Assembly: GCF_000340215.1 (NCBI RefSeq)
Contig: NW_006921543.1
Coordinates: 1,364,001 to 1,428,000 of the forward strand
Reading direction: 5' to 3'
DNA: 64,000 nucleotides
DNA from: Pseudocercospora fijiensis CIRAD86
Lineage: Eukaryota; Ascomycota; Dothideomycetes; Mycosphaerellales; Mycosphaerellaceae
Below the pieces are notes generated by a model that saw only the letters and a list, made by a program, of their open reading frames with translations, did not search any database and had not been told where the DNA came from. Shown here one piece after another: positions 10,935 through 23,760 of this stretch. Every line of letters begins with the position of its first letter. The first letter of the stretch is position 1. The translations under genes were made by a program, and so were the position numbers.

Positions 10935-12562
10935 ATGAAGTTCGCTCTTCCAGCGGCATGTCTGCTGTCAGCGGCACATGCCGCCCAGTATAGCAAAGCA
11001 CAGTATGAGTCTGGCGAGGTAATGGCCCAGATGATGCAAGCAAAAGAGGTACATGGACCATGACCGCGAACATGTACCGATTCTAATCCTACCAGGCTGC
11101 ATGGGCAAAACGCAGAGCTGCTGGCGACTACGATAGCGCTAAATGGAATGGCTGGAACGAGAACTCACGCAACGGCCGGGCCAGCGTGCCGTGCGTTGAT
11201 GGCGTCGCTGAAGTAGTTCCTGGTGATGCCGACCAAACCTACAAGTGTAAGAACATTGACACGTACGACTACAAGACGCACGAGGAGCTTGGCAGCAACG
11301 ATGGCGAAGGTTCTGGTAGTTGGGGCTGGGTTTCTGATGACGGTCGAGAATTCATTGCCATCGGCCAAACCGACGGCGCGGCATTCGCAGAAGTCACAAG
11401 CAAAGGCGTGCTGAGCTACCTTGGCAGACTGCCAGCTCAAGCAGATCCCGTCATCTGGCGGGAGATCAAATCTAATGGACCTTATATGATGATCGGGTCG
11501 GAGGGCGTCGGCCACGGAATTCAAATCTTCGACATGCGAAGGCTTCTGGACATCGATCCGGGTAGCCCCAAGGTTTTCTCCACAAGCTCTGACCTGACCG
11601 GTCTTTTCACAGGTGAGCGGCGAGTGTAATGACGATACCCTTATATGTTTGCTGGACCCTCTCAGATCTGCCCCTCGGCCGTTCGCACAATGTCGTTGTC
11701 AACGAGGAGAAGAACTATGCTGTGGCCGTTGGCGCTGCTCCAAGATCCGATGCATGTGCATCCGGCCTCATCTTTATCAACATGGACGATCCGACCAACC
11801 CTTACAAGACAGGCTGTGCTCCTCAAGATGGCTACGTGCATGATGCTCAATGCATTGTATACCGAGGTCCTGACACTCGCTACGATGGGAGAGACATCTG
11901 TTATGGATACAACGAGGACACTCTAACAATCTACGACGTTACCAACAAAACAGGTCCCCAAGCCGCGACCATAATCTCACGCACCACCTACGTCGGCGCG
12001 ACCTACACGGTACATCTCATTCCCATCCACCCTCCACATCTCACTAACAATCCCCTAGCATCAAGGCTGGGTCCTCGACCCTCAATGGCAATCCCACCTC
12101 CTGATGGACGACGAAATCGACGAAGGCGTCATCGACCCCGAAAACACAAACCCCGGCCCGGCCTCCGACGGCTTCGCAGTCACCTACATCTGGAGCATCG
12201 AAGACCTGGAAAACCCGGTGCAAACCGGCTACTACAAATCCTCCATCCGGTCCGTCGACCACAACCAATTCATCCACAACGGTCTCGCCTACCAATCAAA
12301 TTACCAAGCCGGTTTAAGAATTTTGGATGTCAGTGGTATCCCCGAGGATCCTACGGGCGGGAATGTGGAGGAGGTTGCGTTTTTTGATGTTTTTCCTCCG
12401 GATGACAATATGCCCGGGGGAGGGGTTGCCACTTGGGATGCGGGGACTTGGAGTCATTTTACGTTTCCGTCCGGGTTTGTTGTTATTAACACTATTGATC
12501 GCGGGGCGTTTGTTGTTAGGAGTAGGGGGTTTAGGGGGAGGGGGTTTAGGAGAGGGGCTTAG
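10935..12562 (+). CDS. secreted LVIVD-repeat / choice-of-anchor-B family protein
   Basis: A secreted, probably beta-propeller-like protein. The ATG at 10935 opens a signal peptide (MKFALPAACLLSAAHA). Three introns fit GT-AG rules and keep frame: 11049-11095, 11613-11665 and 12010-12058. The mature protein has the features of fungal choice-of-anchor-B proteins: a Cys-containing N-terminal stretch (SVPCVDGVAEVVPGD), then blade-like segments with IQIFDMRRLLDI, LPLGRSHNVVVN, YVHDAQCIVYRG, LTIYDVTNKTG, SVDHNQFIHNGLAYQSNYQ and LRILDVSGI, ending with WSHFTFPSGFVVINTIDRGAFVV. The His in HDAQC, DHNQF and GRSHN are the usual conserved ones. Function in fungi is not established. The extreme C-terminus is Arg/Gly-rich (GFRGRGFRRGA). 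The last 250 bases are G/T-rich, unlike the C-rich exon start, and RIP-mutated DNA begins right at the stop codon. Confidence 0.85.
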
Positions 12563-14039
12563 GATTGATTTTTTTAGAGGAGTATACTCTAATAGTAGAT
12601 CTTTAGGTAAAAGAATACGCTAGCTATAGTGTTTTATAGACGTCTTAAGAGTCCTAGTATAACTCGTAACGTTTTAAAGACGATTCTAGAAAGTACGAAA
12701 ATATAGACTAAGTAAAGGAAGTATAGTAAGTATCCTCTATTCTAGATCTTAGCTTCTATATACCGGTAGATAGTATATTATCTCTAACTTTGCTATACGA
12801 GGTACGAATACGAATATTAAAATAGAAATTATTAGAAAGTAGAAAGTCGGATTAGCCTTAATCCCTAAAATTAACGCTTATACTTTTAAGTCTTTTATAT
12901 CGTATTAGTTATATATATAGCTTACTAGTAGTTATACTTGCCTAGTTTTAGTAATAATTCTAGCTTTTACGTATAAAGTCCTCGAGCGTATATAATATAT
13001 TAAAACTACTATACTAGCGCGTCTATTTACTAGTATTATATAGCGATATAAAATCGGAAGTATCCGCGCTTACTAAGCGGTACTTATAGGCTATATAGTT
13101 CGGCTACGTACCTAGCGCTAAGCCTCCTTAGCTTCTACCCTATAGCGTAGCTTTAGGACGATATATACTACTATTCCTATACCTTCGCTACTTAGCCTTC
13201 CGAGTTAGCTTCGCGAGCTTCCTAGCTTCCTATTTAGCCTACCGACGATCGCGGTTAGCTTAACGAACTAAGAACTCTTAATAATTCGCCTCGCGACGCT
13301 AAGCTGCAGCTTGACGGCGGGCTTCGCGCTCTTAATTTTCTCGTTAACGCTAAGCGTCTCGGGCTTGTTAGGCGCTACCTCTATTTAGGCTCGTAGATAT
13401 AAAGAATTGAGTTGCGTAAAGGTAAATAGGGATTATATTGCGACCGAGTGTACGTAATAGATTAGTAATTAGGGCTAGCTTCCGAACTTACCGATAACTA
13501 ATTACGAGCACTCTACCTAATTCTTCGCCTACGAGCCTAATATAAACCCGTACGAAACTAGCCTGCTAAACACTAATATAACACTATAACGTGTACAAGA
13601 CATTCTAAATAGCAGAGGTTATAGCCCTGCTAATTGCGCTTTATTCTACCTATTAAACAAGTCTGTACGACGTTAGCGCGTTAAGTTTTCGCTATTCTAC
13701 TAAGCCGACTCGACTGTAGCTGTCCGGATTGCTAGGCGGCTAGCTACACTGCTAGAAATACCTCAATATATAATACACCGCATCGCCTAGCTAATACTTA
13801 GAGGTCCTTCTCCTAACGCCGGTAATTATTGTTTAGATAGGCGAAAATTCCGTCCGACGCCTACTAACCGCTCTATAGCCTTCGAGGGCAATCGATAACC
13901 TTCCTATAGCCGACTCGATACTTCGAGGTCCTTCGTAGACTATTTCTAAATACCTTTTGTGTATAGCATAAGTCTATCCGAGGTGTAGTTGTTAAGTTGC
14001 TACTATATAGTAGACGCGACTCTAAAGCTAAGGTTAAAA

Positions 14040-14210
14040 CACCTAAAAGTCGCTGCTAGCACTACTACTATAGCTACTACTACCGCTGCTACTACCGCTA
14101 GTAGACCGCTAGCACTACCGCTGCTACTATAGCTGCTACTACAGCTGCTACTACCGCTGCTACTACCGCTAGCAGACCGCTAGCACTACCGCTACTACTA
14201 CCCTTTAAGA
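14040..14210. repeat. trinucleotide-like repeat (GCTACTAC / CTGCTA)
   Basis: Interspersed GCT, ACT and ACC triplets with a larger unit around CCGCTAGCAGACCGCTAGCACTA. It lies just upstream of the DUF6589-like reading frame. Confidence 0.75.
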
Positions 14211-14401
14211 TGTCTAACGAACCTTCTAGTAAGATAACGGTATATAATTACGACGATAAAGGCAATCTAATCCTTCCGCCTTAGTAGCAAGACGATAGCG
14301 GCGATCTAATAGACTAGGATTTAGATAATGCGCTACTTCTAGGCTAGCTAGGTTATTAGCACGCTCTAGTCGGTCTACCTCTTCCTAGATAGATAGCAGT
14401 A

Positions 14402-16996
14402 TTGCCGATACACTCTATAAGCGGCTTCCTAAGCGATATACTAGAGACTATTATACGACTAGCGGATATACCTAGGGTTAGCGACTTCGAAGATAAGCAG
14501 TCGGAGTCGGAGACTATAGATAAAGACCTTAGCGAAGAAGACGAAGATCTTAGCAGTAACGAGGAGTTAGATACTCGCGATAAAGACGATACGGTCGATA
14601 AAGATAAAGATAAAGATAAAGATAAAGAGGCCCTAGAAATGGCACGCCGTGCTAGCAAAGACGTTGCGCTTAAGCGGCTCCTCGATAAGTATTATAAGGA
14701 GCTAAAGGATACTATAGTAAAGAACAAGGTTAGTATAACCTACTTTATTAAGTATCTAGTCGGTAAGCCGGGCGACAAAGCATCTACGTCTACTAAAACT
14801 CGCAAGACTACTAAGCGCTCTAAGCAATACGAGAAGAACCTCTAGGCTGTTATCGATGCCTTCCTAGAAGATCGCCTGTTTAGTGCTCGTATTGTTCGCA
14901 ATAAGCTAAAGAACCTTATTAGCAAGGATTTGTTTGGTATATATAAACCGGAGTTCTGTAACTTCGAAATCGACCTCGGAGATATAGACGATGCTATCTA
15001 ATAGGTCGCTCCTATATAGCATTAGTTGCTCGGCTAGGATCTACTACCTAACGTACGTCGCGATTATTACTAGTACCGGACTAAGTTCGCGGACAAGCGT
15101 AATGTTATACGGAAGCGTACGACGATACTAACCTCTTAAGTCCTATATTCTATATCTTATATTAAGGCATTATTCTTTCTAAAGGCCCTTAGAATATTCC
15201 TCGTTAGCAATAGTACGAGTCGTCGTACGATCGAGGTCTTAAACAACCTAAACATTACTCTAGTATATTAGACTATCTAGATCTTAATAGATAAGAATGC
15301 TAATTATATAGAGACGCAAATTGCTAAGCTGTACAACTACCCCGATAAGCAGTATAGTAGTACTATCGACAATTTCAATTAGATACAGAACCGTACCGAC
15401 TAGGCTACTAGCGATACTAACTAGATAGTGGCTATAACTACCTCGTATATAGCCGTTAACAAGCGCATTCCGAAGGGTGGCCTAAAGAAGAAGATAATCC
15501 ATTACGATAAGCCGCTAAACGCTAATAACATCTTTAAGAATATCTATAAAGATAAGGCAATACGACCGGATAGAGAGGAGGTTTCCGATATTAGTATTAA
15601 GACTGCGCTCTTCTACATCGATAAGGCTATTACGTATACGTTTCTAGAGGCCGTAAAGGCAATTTTCGAGAATAGCGGTAGTAATCTAAAGCGACTAGTA
15701 TAGCTAGTAATCGATGAGTTGGACCCGGCCCGTATAGAGGTGTATTCGTAGCCTGTTTCCTTTAACGACGAGGCGACTATTAAGGGCATATATGCTATAT
15801 AGGACGAGATCCTGCTTAAGTTCTAGGACCTAGACCGCGATAAGGACTTTGCGAGCGGGCTAGAGGGACCTCTATATATATAGAATAGCGACAATATAAC
15901 CGTCGTGCGTAGGTATAGTATACGTAACGAGAGTGTCGAGAATAAGGACCCGTACGATAAGCGCGACAGCCTCCTTATATCGCTAGCCTAGTTCTATACT
16001 ATAATAAACTATGCATTTACTGTCCTACGTACGCACTAGGATAAGAACAGCGATAGGAAGCCTCTTCTAAGCGCTTAGACAGCAAAGGGCGATGCTGCAT
16101 TCTAGTATAGCGAGAACAAGGTTAGTAGTACTAAGCTAAAATTCTTCGAGATCCTTCGGCTTCTTAAGACTATATTCCGGGCTCGTAGTATCGGTACGGC
16201 TATTAAGTAGTTGTCTAAGTAGGGCCGCGTTGTAATCTCTAGTAAGGAGAGCCGTATAGATGTAGTTAAGGAGGCCCTGTCTAGGCTAACCGCTTAGCAA
16301 TACCTAGAGATAGTATAGGACATCTATAAGAAGCTCCTATCTATCGAGGTATAGCGTAGCTTGCCGCACCGCGTTAGTGAGCCGGCACCTAATACCTAGT
16401 ATACTACTATAGCTCGGATAATACAGGAGATTGAGATATTCCTTACCCTACGCCTCGGGGTCTGTAACGCAGATATTAGTTATCTCCGTCGATCCGTCGA
16501 CTATTTAATCCCTAGTTTCCTCGGTACTAAGTAGGGAAATTATAGTCGGATAATAATATATAAGCGATAGCTACTTAGTCTAGGCTATAATAATGTCCTC
16601 TAAGAAGCTATTCTGTCTTCTAGTATTATTACTAATAGGAAGAAAGGTTATGCAATAGCGGCGGATAAGCAGCTCGAGATCTATAACTACGAGTACTTAG
16701 AAGACATTAATCGCATCGGTAACTCGACTTATAACCTGCTAGCAACCTTTAAGAAGATCGTACTTAACCGCGAGCCGGCTCGTATACTACGTAATATAAT
16801 AACCTCCTTTACTAGTATTAAGCTAAGCAGTTACTATACCTATAAGAATACGGCTATTAACGTCTTTAGCCGCGTAGAGAAGCTGTTCTCGGATAGCTTT
16901 ATAGCTCCGCATAGCAATAACGGTAGGCATATATCGGACGATATCTAGCAGCTTAGTAGCGATCAGATCCGCGAGAAGGTCGCTACATTCAACTAA
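14402..16996 (+). pseudogene. DUF6589-like protein, inactivated by RIP
   Basis: One frame can be followed for about 860 codons if TAG stops are ignored. Longest open parts are 14402-14845 (147 codons, acidic, with a (DK)n run) and 15428-15703 (91 codons). The stops are TAG, as expected from mutated Gln and Trp codons. The middle section has the order I know from DUF6589 proteins of fungi: a helical stretch, EVLNNLNITLVY (from about 15236), then IDNFNQIQ-like and IVAITTSYIAV (about 15365-15460). The function of DUF6589 is unknown; it is common in repeat-rich fungal regions. The family assignment is from memory of its pattern and is tentative; that this is a dead protein-coding gene is more certain. 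Confidence 0.5.
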
Positions 16997-17469
16997 AGTA
17001 ATAAGGAGTACTTCGAAGGTCGTTCTACCGTTACGGATGCGGTCGTAGAGGATATAGAGGCTGCTAAGGCTAGTCGTAAGGCTACGACTAATCGTAGCAA
17101 TATATAGGATACTACTATCGATAAGACCGATTCTAAGTAGGTCGATACTATCTAACGTGCTAATAGATAGGCTTAGCTTATCGATATAGAGGTTAAAGTA
17201 GTCGATACGATAGGCGGTAACTAAGATATAGATAAGGGTAGCGGTTGTAGCGACTAAGGAATAAATGAATATAGCTTTTGTATTCGTTTATAGTAATCTA
17301 ACCTGCTATATCTACTATTTAGGCCTTCCTTACTAGCTTCATCTCTTAGGTACTAGCTTTATCTTCTAAGTGCGCTTGCCGCCGATAACGATAGCCCCGT
17401 CAACTAGGCGGTTGGCGGCGAAGTAGTAGCGGTAGACTAGAGTGCGTGCCTCGTCGGGGGTGTTTATAA

Positions 17470-17760
17470 AGTCGAAGGGTTTGGCTAGGCGTACGATAAT
17501 AGCTTAATAGCTTGATAGCTAGCTAGGCTATGCGTACGATAATAGCTTAATAGCCGGCTAGGCTAGGCGTACGATAATGGCTTAATAGCCGGCTAGGCTA
17601 GGCGTACGATAATAGCTTAATAGCCGGCTACGAAGGGTTTAGCTAGGCGTACGATAATAGTTTGATAGCTAACTAGGCTAGGCTAGGCGTACGATAATGG
17701 CTTAATAGCCGGCTAGGCTAGGCTAGGCTAGGCGTACGATAATAGTTTGATAACCAGCGT
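17470..17760. repeat. minisatellite, unit about 30-37 bp (GGCGTACGATAATAGCTTAA)
   Basis: Seven or so imperfect copies of a unit containing GGCGTACGATAATAGCTTAA followed by a variable number of GGCTA pentamers. Unit length varies because the GGCTA part expands and contracts. Confidence 0.85.
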
Positions 17761-18503
17761 TTGTATAAATTTAGAGCGCCTAATGCTAAAGGAGGCCTCC
17801 GGTAATTTTAATAAAGAGCTGCGTCGGCTAACGAGCGCAGAGCACATTCTAAATAGTCGTTATAATCATCGTGCCGAAGAGCTTTTCAAACTAGCTATAG
17901 CCTAATACGAAGTCCTTGCCTATGCCTCTTATCGCTAGCAATTCTAGCCTTAGGCATTCAACTAGTAGCAGTCGGCGGCTATTGCGTTACGTTGAAAGTG
18001 CGATAATGTATAGCCGTTATTGTTGCCTTACTATTATAGCGTAAATGGCGCAATCCTATTAGTAGAGGCAAACCTTACCTACGAGGCGTATATAGACATC
18101 CGCTTTCTAATCTTAACTTCTTCTTCTTCTATACACACACTAACACACTAACACCCCTAGCAATACACTAGCTGTCGGCTCTTAATAGCAACAGTGTCGA
18201 TACCTCTTTGTCGCATATAGGTAGCTCTATAGCGATTAATACTATCTCCTAACTAGTCCTACGGCTTGCTACCGATAGAGCCGCTTAAGTTAGTTAAGGT
18301 TCCTCGGCAGGTAGTTTGTTTAGTCCTTTTAGTCTCCGATAGGCTTTATCGACGCAAGACGTTACGAAGGCGACTCTCCTAGCGAGTGGGTTGTTTTCTA
18401 TAGCTTTAGCGGGCGCCGACTGCGCATTTAACCGAAAGAGTATAGTTTTTGTTAGAACATCGTAGTACAAACTGCAGAGGTCTTAGATAGATTAGCGGAG
18501 GTA

Positions 18504-18762
18504 AAAACTCTTTAGTAAGGTACACCTATAATGCGGCTAACGGTCTGACTCGGTAAAAACTCTTTAGTAAGGTATACCTTAAGTAGCGGCTCGATAGCGA
18601 CTCTCCTACTAAGTGGGTTAATAGACTAAGTAGGTTAATAGGTTCGTAGTATTGCTACAGGCCTAACTCGGTAAAAACTCTTTAGTAAGGTACACCTTAA
18701 GTAGCGGCTAGGCCTAACTCGGTAAAAACTCTTTAGAGAGGTATACCTTAAGTAGCGGCTAT
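18504..18762. repeat. minisatellite, unit with GGTAAAAACTCTTTAG
   Basis: Four dispersed-tandem copies of a unit of about 45-55 bp containing CTCGGTAAAAACTCTTTAGT and TTAAGTAGCGGCT. A further unit separates copies 2 and 3. Confidence 0.8.
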
Positions 18763-18899
18763 AGGCTTCCTACGTTCGGATTCTTTATAGGATAATAGCT
18801 CTCGAGAACGCATCTAGTTAAGTCGGCGTAACGCCTTCGTTAGGACTGTTAGTTATAATAACCTTAGTCGTTGCGTAAGGGCCTCTAGTATACTTAAGC

Positions 18900-19088
18900 C
18901 CGAAGGCGCTTAGTCTTAGTCTTTACTACTACTATACGACTATAGCCCTTTGCGTATTAAGACTGCTATTCGACTATAGTACGCCTCCCCTTCTAGTAAG
19001 CGTATTAAGACTATTATCCGACTGCAGTGCGCCTCCTCTTCTAGCAAGCGCATTAACATTGCTATACGACTGCAACGCGCTCGATAAC
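18900..19088. repeat. tandem repeat, unit about 58-60 bp
   Basis: Three diverged copies of a unit containing GCGTATTAAGACTGCTATTC, then CGACTATAGTACGCCTCCCC, then TTCTAGTAAGC. One copy keeps CTGCAGTGCGCC where another has CTATAGTACGCC, differences of the RIP type. Confidence 0.7.
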
Positions 19089-19559
19089 CTTTTTTTTCGC
19101 AGTGTCTCTAACACTAAGGGCGCGGTTACACTCTATTGTTGTCTAGGTACTAATAAGTGTCGCTTTAGCGATCGCTGTCGTATTTCGCTTAATAAGTCCC
19201 TTCCTATACACCTCGCGTACTATAGTTAGTAATAGAATGCGTTAATTATTACGCATTACGCGTAGCATATAGGCTATGTGTAATACTAGTGTGCTTCGGA
19301 GTGTATACTTCTATAGCCGCTTAGTGCCGCTAGTTAATTAGATCCCCGGACGCTACTATTCGTTTTCTCTGCCTTATATAGTAACTAGTTATCGGAATGA
19401 TCGTTCTAGGGAGAGTCTAAGCAATAGAGGGCGTTAACGTAAGAGGGCTATCGTAGCTTCTCGAAGAGTGCTTACGCTCGATATATATTATCGCCCTACG
19501 TATCTATCCTTGCCGTATATATTATAGTGCCTATAAGAGCATACGGTGCAATAAGTATA

Positions 19560-19706
19560 GTGCTAGTCTCGCTAGTCTCGCTAGTCTCGCTAGTCTCGCT
19601 AGTCTCGCTAGTCTCGCTAGTAACTTCTCGCTAGTAACTTCTCGCTAGTAACTTCTCGCTAGTCTCGCTAGTAACTTCTCGCTAGTATTAGTAACTTCTC
19701 GGGTTT
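19560..19706. repeat. short tandem repeats CTAGTCTCG and CTAGTAACTTCTCG
   Basis: Six or more perfect copies of the 9-mer CTCGCTAGT, then alternation with the 14-mer CTAGTAACTTCTCG. A smaller run of GTAAAAGTC lies at about 19826-19860. Confidence 0.88.
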
Positions 19707-20069
19707 CGGAGGCGGTTCTTAGTGCCTAAGGCGGCCGTCGTTATCGTGTTAGACACTTTTGTTAGCGCTATTTGCTAGAAATGCGCTTAATCGACGTATC
19801 TCGCTATATTAGTAATATGCTATTGTAAAAGTCGTAAAAGTCGTAAAAGTCGGGAAAGTCGGTATTATAAATGCGCGGAAGGAAGCAGCTGTAACGTTTA
19901 ATCCTACCAATTAAGCGCTCTACTATACTAAATCCGGGGTCTTAGCGGGACTCGGTATCCTTATCGCTTCCTCGAATTTACGCTTCTCGCCTAGCTCTTA
20001 TATACTATCGATATATACGACTATCGACACCTACGACTATCGATACCTACGACTATCTACAAACCCTCG

Positions 20070-20285
20070 TCGCAAAGAACACAATAGAAAAGCCTACTTA
20101 GCGAGCTTATAAGGACACGATAGAAGAGCCTACTTAGCGAGCTTACGAGGACATAATAGAAGAGCCTGCTTAGCGAGCTTACGAGGACATAATAGAAGAG
20201 CCTACTTAGCGAGCTTACGAGGACATAATAGAAGAGCCTGCTTAGCGAGCTTACGAGGACATAATAGAAGGGTAGTAAGGAAGGA
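20070..20285. repeat. minisatellite, unit 36 bp (AGAGCCTACTTAGCGAGCTT)
   Basis: Five near-perfect copies of a unit of about 36 bp containing AGAGCCTACTTAGCGAGCTT, ACGAGGACATAATAGA. A partial copy recurs at 20630-20670, so the field was duplicated after the array formed. Confidence 0.88.
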
Positions 20286-20319
20286 CCTTATTAAATGCCA
20301 ATTCTAGCGCTAATTCTAG

Positions 20320-20585
20320 CGCTAGCTCTCGTAGAAGCAGCTCAACTAGGTATCCTATATTATATACCGGCTCTCGTAGAAGTAGCTAAACTAGGCTAGC
20401 TCTCGTAGAAGTAGCTAAACTAGGCTAGCTCTCGCAGAAGCAGCTAAACTAGGCATCCTATATTATATACCGGCTCTCGTAGAAGCAACTTAACTAGGCA
20501 TCCTATATTACACACCGGCTCTCGTAGAAGCAACTTAACTAGGTATCCTATATTATACGCTAGCTCTTATAGAAGCAACGCGATC
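20320..20585. repeat. minisatellite, unit with GCTCTCGTAGAAGTAGCTAA
   Basis: Seven copies of GCTCTCGTAGAAGYARCTNA followed by CTAGG, some extended by CATCCTATATTATATACCG. Copies differ mostly by C/T and A/G changes. Confidence 0.85.
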
Positions 20586-20684
20586 GAGCGTAGTATTACG
20601 GCTCACTTTTCCGGGGATAGGACAAGGACTTAGCGAGCTTATAAGGATATAATAGAAGGGTAGTAAGGAAGGACCTTATTAAAT

Positions 20685-20870
20685 GCTAATTCTAGCGCTA
20701 TTTCTAGCGCCATTTCTAGCGCTATTTCTAGCGCCATTTCTAGCGCTATTCTAGTGCTATTCTAGTGCTATTCTAGTGCTATTTCTAGTGCTATTTCTAG
20801 TGCCATTTCTAGTGCCATTTCTAGCGCTATTCTACCGCAATTTCTAGGGCTATTCTACCGCTAATTGTAG
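20685..20870. repeat. short tandem repeat TTTCTAGCGCTA
   Basis: About fifteen copies of a 10-12-mer TTTCTAGYGCYA. Many copies retain CCATTT, one of the few places in the block with CpA. Confidence 0.88.
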
Positions 20871-21289
20871 CATTAACGCCTGCTAGGAGAGCTACCTTAA
20901 GAGCCTATTATGCGTCGACCCGCTTCCGAGAGTCTACGCTTAGTACGCAATACGCGACCTCGCTCCTCGTTAGTACGAGAGACGGTACTAAGAATCCGCT
21001 TAGCTCGAGTATATACCTGTTTAGTAGTCGGATTAATCTGTAGAGGTAGCTGTCGCCGAGTACGTAGACTAAGACTACTAGATAAGCCTAGGCGCTCCTA
21101 GCCTCGAGTTCCTAATACCTAAGTATTACGGCTATAAAGGAGGTTAGCCTATACGCTAGCAGAGCCTACAATACCGCTTCTCAACTCATTTAGAGCAGTA
21201 GCGCGCTACTATAGAGTAAAGGGCATTATAGGTAGCAGTATAGTATCCGATAGACGTATATTTAGGGCGCTGCGAGCCGCTTCTCGAGT

Positions 21290-23760
21290 AGCCTCTTCCT
21301 CGGCCTTCTTCTATCTATCTTCCTCGGCCCTCTTCCTCGTATTATAAATAGTACGCTACTTAGTTAATACCTCTAGACTAAGGCTTTTTAGAGTATCGAT
21401 TAGCTAAAAGGTAGCGAATAGTTGCTCGTACTACTAAAGCTTCTCGAACTAGTCTACAAATACTAGCGCCTTCTGCTTAAGGAGATCCTAATCGATAGTA
21501 ACACTCTCGTTCTATTTATTAACTAAGTTAGCAGTAGTAAAGATATTAGCGATATTAGCTAGAATCGGATCCTCTATAACCTTAGTCGATAGAAGGTCGA
21601 ATCGAATACGGCTTAACTAATCTAGATACTAAAGGGCAGGCCGCTTTAATATCCAATCCTTTAGTATACTAAATCTAATTGCTAGACGAGTGCCGGCTCT
21701 CGGAGCCTTGAATTTCGGGGGAGTAATACCCTCTAGAGGTATATCGATATAAAGAGCGTCTAGTTCTAGGTTACAGATATTATAGCAATCTTCTACTACT
21801 AGTGGTTGCTAGGTATATACTACCTTATCCTTACCGAGATAGCGAAGGACGACTTTGCGTAGACATATACCGTATTGTTCGCGTAGATAGTTATTCTAGA
21901 ACTCCCGCTAAATCCGAGGAATCTTATCGCGAAGCTCTATCTCTTTCTTAGTCTAGTAGTTTCTATCGCTATTATTATTATTATTATTATTAGCGGCTTC
22001 TCGAGCACCTAGCGTATTAGCATCTTCTCCTAGAAGCTTAGACTAGCGGAGCCCTAATAGCCGGAATGCTCTATACGATCTACGTCGGCGAGGCTTAATT
22101 GCCGGGTAGTTAGATTCTAGCCGCGGCTACTTAAGACGATTATCGATGTAGTATAGTAGGAAGATAAAGGCTAAACTACGTAGAATAGTACGACCGGTAC
22201 GGCTAAGACGTTAGATAACATCCTCGATGTCGCGCGTAAGAGTAAACCTAGTCTAGCAAACAAGCTTAATGTCTAGTACATTTAGGCTAATACTAAAAGC
22301 AGTAGTAGCAACTATAATCCGGTGTTCCGATAGCCTATCTAGATGCTCTGCAGTCTTATAGAAGCGGTTGTACCGGCGCTTCTAGTCTCGCTTAGCGATA
22401 CTGCTAGTATAGAATGTTACTATAGTATATATATTAATACCTTTGTTATCCTATATATATCGTTTCTTCTAGTCCCTATACTTAGCAGTCGTTGCGACTA
22501 GCTAATACCGAATAACATTAGCTAGATCCTAGACATACTTACGACTATTAATAAACAAGAGGGCTTTCTTAATGTTTATCGGCGTAGCTTCCTTAGTCTC
22601 TAGGTCGAATGCACTATCGATAGCGAAATACAGGTACTCGTATAAGCGGAGCTAATTCTTTAGAATAGTACGTAGGATATACGTAGTATCTAGACGATCG
22701 ACACTGCTACGAATGATCTTAGTCTAGAATAGCTAATTACTAACTAGACGAAATCTACTATATTTGAGTATAAAGTCCTCTATATCCTCGGACATTGTCG
22801 CAGAACAGCCGAGCTAAACTGTATTATTACGGAGCAACTTACGTAGAGCGAAGATCTATATATATTCCTTCCGAAAGTTACGCTACTTGTTAATAAGATA
22901 GACTTTATCGATTACTACGAGACCGATGCGGGCACGAACCTTAGGGTCCTATAGTAGCTTCCTAAAGGCTAGACTAGTACCGGTTTCTAGACTTAGGATA
23001 ATATAATAATATCTACTATTAGTAATATAGTCGTATAGCTTAGGATAGAGGCTTATAGTTTCGGAGGTAATATTGACAGCGTTAACGATACTATCTCGCT
23101 CGATCGGCTAGCTATCTAACTAGCTATCTAACTAGCTATCTAACTAGCTATCTAACTAGCTATCTGACTATAGCTGTTAATACCGGTTCTCGACGACCTT
23201 AGCCTACTCCTCGCTAAGGCGATTTAGCGGTATAAACTAGAGGGTAATAAGGCTAGTCAAATACGTAAAGGCTATAAATACTAAGCTCTTGCCCTCGCCT
23301 GTCTTCGAGATCTATAGAACATCGCTACCGCCGAAGATTAGCGCGAAGACTAGATCGATCTAGACGTCCTTCGGCTAATATCCTTTTCCTAGATAAAGGC
23401 GATCTAATAGCTTAATAAGGCTAGCGGTAACGATATTACGGTAGATATTCTTAGCCTCTAGAGAAGCTACGGCATTATGCACGAGTTGCTTAACTTAGTC
23501 CTACGATAATAGGTTATCGGCGGCGTTAATACGATCGTAACGGATCTAGAACTATGCTTTATAATCTCGCTTGTTCTTAGGCTACTAGACCGGTAGCAAG
23601 TAACTGAAATCCGGGCGCTCTCGAGTTATAGCGGCGCGACCTAGAAGTGCTATTAGAAAGTGCTGCTCGGATTTATTCTACTATCTATTAGTCTTACGCT
23701 TCTTAGCCCTATCCTTCTTCTCCCTATTGCGCTACTTGCGAGTACCCCTCGGAGGTAGCG
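21290..23760 (-). pseudogene. RecQ-type SF2 helicase, inactivated by RIP
   Basis: Reading the minus strand past TAG stops gives the helicase motifs in the right order and spacing. Motif I is ISKTGEGKSLVF at about 23310-23275. Motif II is degraded, LVVIDKVYLIN (about 22925-22890), where family members have DE[AV]H. Motif III is GCSATMSED (about 22810-22785). Motif V is IIVATTAFSISLNV followed by DIKLV (about 22320-22265). Motif VI is EDVI-RLSRTGRT (about 22230-22190). This matches DEAD/DEAH RecQ helicases of the kind found in fungal subtelomeres and repeats. The C-terminal part, to about 21290, is low in recognisable features. Many stops make the gene non-functional. A 15-bp tandem expansion sits between motifs I and II. 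Confidence 0.8.
23100..23166. repeat. tandem repeat CTAGCTATCTAA inside the helicase relic
   Basis: Four to five copies of a 12-bp unit (CTAGCTATCTAA) within the helicase frame, encoding a repeated short peptide with TAG stops. Unit length is divisible by three, so an expansion could have happened while the gene was still coding. Confidence 0.85.

Noticed and set aside
14040..14210. Possible CRISPR-like or polypeptide-coding repeat
   Set aside because: Simple triplet-type repeats without constant repeat and unique spacers; CRISPR arrays are not expected in a fungal genome.
19860..19960. A tRNA-like stretch on the minus strand (GTAGAGCGCTTAATTGGTAG, with a possible 5-bp anticodon stem)
   Set aside because: No matching acceptor stem, no proper T-arm, and U33 is missing in the supposed anticodon loop. 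At best a RIP-degraded relic.
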